Assembly (NCBI RefSeq): GCF_007003975.1
Contig: NZ_VFTC01000011.1
Span: 1-64,000 of the forward strand
Reading direction: 5' to 3'
DNA: 64,000 nt
DNA from: Mesorhizobium sp. WSM4306
GTDB taxonomy: Bacteria; Pseudomonadota; Alphaproteobacteria; Rhizobiales; Rhizobiaceae
This document shows, piece after piece, positions 63,724 through 64,000 of the stretch (the first letter of the stretch is position 1; each line of letters begins with the position of its first letter). The translations under genes were made by a program, and so were the position numbers. Under the pieces are notes generated by a model. It was given only the letters and a program-made list of their open reading frames with translations, did no database searches and was not told where the DNA came from.

Positions 63724-64000
63724 GACGCCACCTTGCGCTGCGAGCGCGCCCCGAGCAGTTGCAGCCAAAAGCCGACCGACCAGCCGAAATGCATGACCAT
63801 CGCCGAAATGCCGGTCAGGACATTGTTGGGGTTGCGCTGGGCAACCGCGGTCCAGACGCCATAGCCAATACAGACCGAGGCCCAGACCAGCAGCGGCACC
63901 GCCGCCAGCCAGTGGATGAAGGAAAATGCCGCGAGAAGAACGACCGGCGCCACCAGCAGCGGGATCATCTGCCGGACCTTCGGGATCATGCGGTGCTTGA
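63720..64000 (-). CDS. exoA: ExoA-like glycosyltransferase, C-terminal part (cut by window end)
   Basis: The last 93 or so codons of a gene whose 5' end lies beyond the right edge; the frame stays open to the last base. The residues form two or three membrane segments (MIPLLVAPVVLLAAFSFIHW, AVPLLVWASVCIGYGVWTAV and NNVLTGISAMVMHFGWSVGF), the hydrophobic tail of ExoA-type family 2 glycosyltransferases. The ATG near its visible end is internal, not a start. Identity rests on this tail plus its position before exoM, so the symbol is tentative. Confidence 0.72.
   Translation of the reverse strand, partial: KHRMIPKVRQMIPLLVAPVVLLAAFSFIHWLAAVPLLVWASVCIGYGVWTAVAQRNPNNVLTGISAMVMHFGWSVGFWLQLLGARSQRKVAS

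Noticed and set aside
1-64000. CRISPR arrays, tRNA or rRNA genes, prophage or integrase modules.
   Set aside because: None found: no regularly spaced repeats, no cloverleaf or rRNA-like sequence recognised, and the only mobile gene is the partial IS5 transposase.

Overview
The window looks like chromosomal DNA of a Mesorhizobium-type alphaproteobacterium (order Hyphomicrobiales). The evidence is high G+C, an Omp2/RopA-type porin, the ActS/ActR redox pair, an HmrR-type copper regulator, CUT1 sugar ABC transporters, an exoP-exoN-exoO-exoM-exoA exopolysaccharide block in the order known from Sinorhizobium, and several families of rhizobial intergenic palindromic repeats. No rRNA, tRNA or CRISPR array was recognised.

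Layout, left to right. (1) 1-1.5 kb: the 3' end of an IS5-type element sits against a porin gene that has lost its 5' end. (2) 1.5-8 kb: a PAS-GGDEF diguanylate cyclase, malic enzyme maeB and mismatch-repair mutS. (3) 8-16.4 kb: accessory genes between mutS and glnD. These are two TetR modules, each with a clear palindromic operator, an aldo/keto reductase, a copper-efflux unit (P-type ATPase plus DUF305 protein) with a textbook MerR-type promoter, and a family 25 glycosyltransferase. (4) 16.4-25 kb: housekeeping genes glnD, murJ, trpS, a universal stress protein, a NifU-type Fe-S protein, an L,D-transpeptidase and the copper regulator hmrR. (5) 25-27.2 kb: gene-poor sequence with two small membrane proteins. 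(6) 27.2-37.7 kb: mmcB, an SDR gene next to a frameshifted ECF sigma factor, nhaA, actR/actS, hrpB carrying an in-frame repeat insertion, an EamA transporter and a PIG-L deacetylase.

(7) 37.9-50 kb: one long operon with a five-gene CUT1 ABC transporter plus a small membrane protein, a fused ATP-type dihydroxyacetone kinase, and a complete PEP-dependent dihydroxyacetone kinase. The second kinase has DhaL, DhaM, its own HPr and Enzyme I, an HTH-like protein and DhaK. A four-half-site operator lies upstream and a stem-loop separates the binding-protein gene from the permeases. The operon appears to import a polyol or ketose-type substrate and phosphorylate a dihydroxyacetone-like intermediate by two independent routes.

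(8) 50-54.3 kb: a compact, RiPP-like peptide-modification locus. Two tiny paralogous precursor genes, absent from ordinary gene calls, carry the YxxPxLxxxG leader motif of lasso peptides. They sit beside a PqqD-like leader-binding protein, a lasso-B2-type leader peptidase, an HPr-kinase-like kinase, a PF14907-type nucleotidyltransferase and a formyltransferase with intact catalytic residues. There is no lasso cyclase, and neither predicted core has an acidic acceptor residue. The likely products are therefore short modified linear peptides rather than lassos. I consider this the most interesting part of the window.

(9) 54.5-64 kb: a truncated DUF2259 gene, propionyl-CoA synthetase prpE, a PPP-type phosphatase and the exo cluster, which runs off the right end inside exoA.
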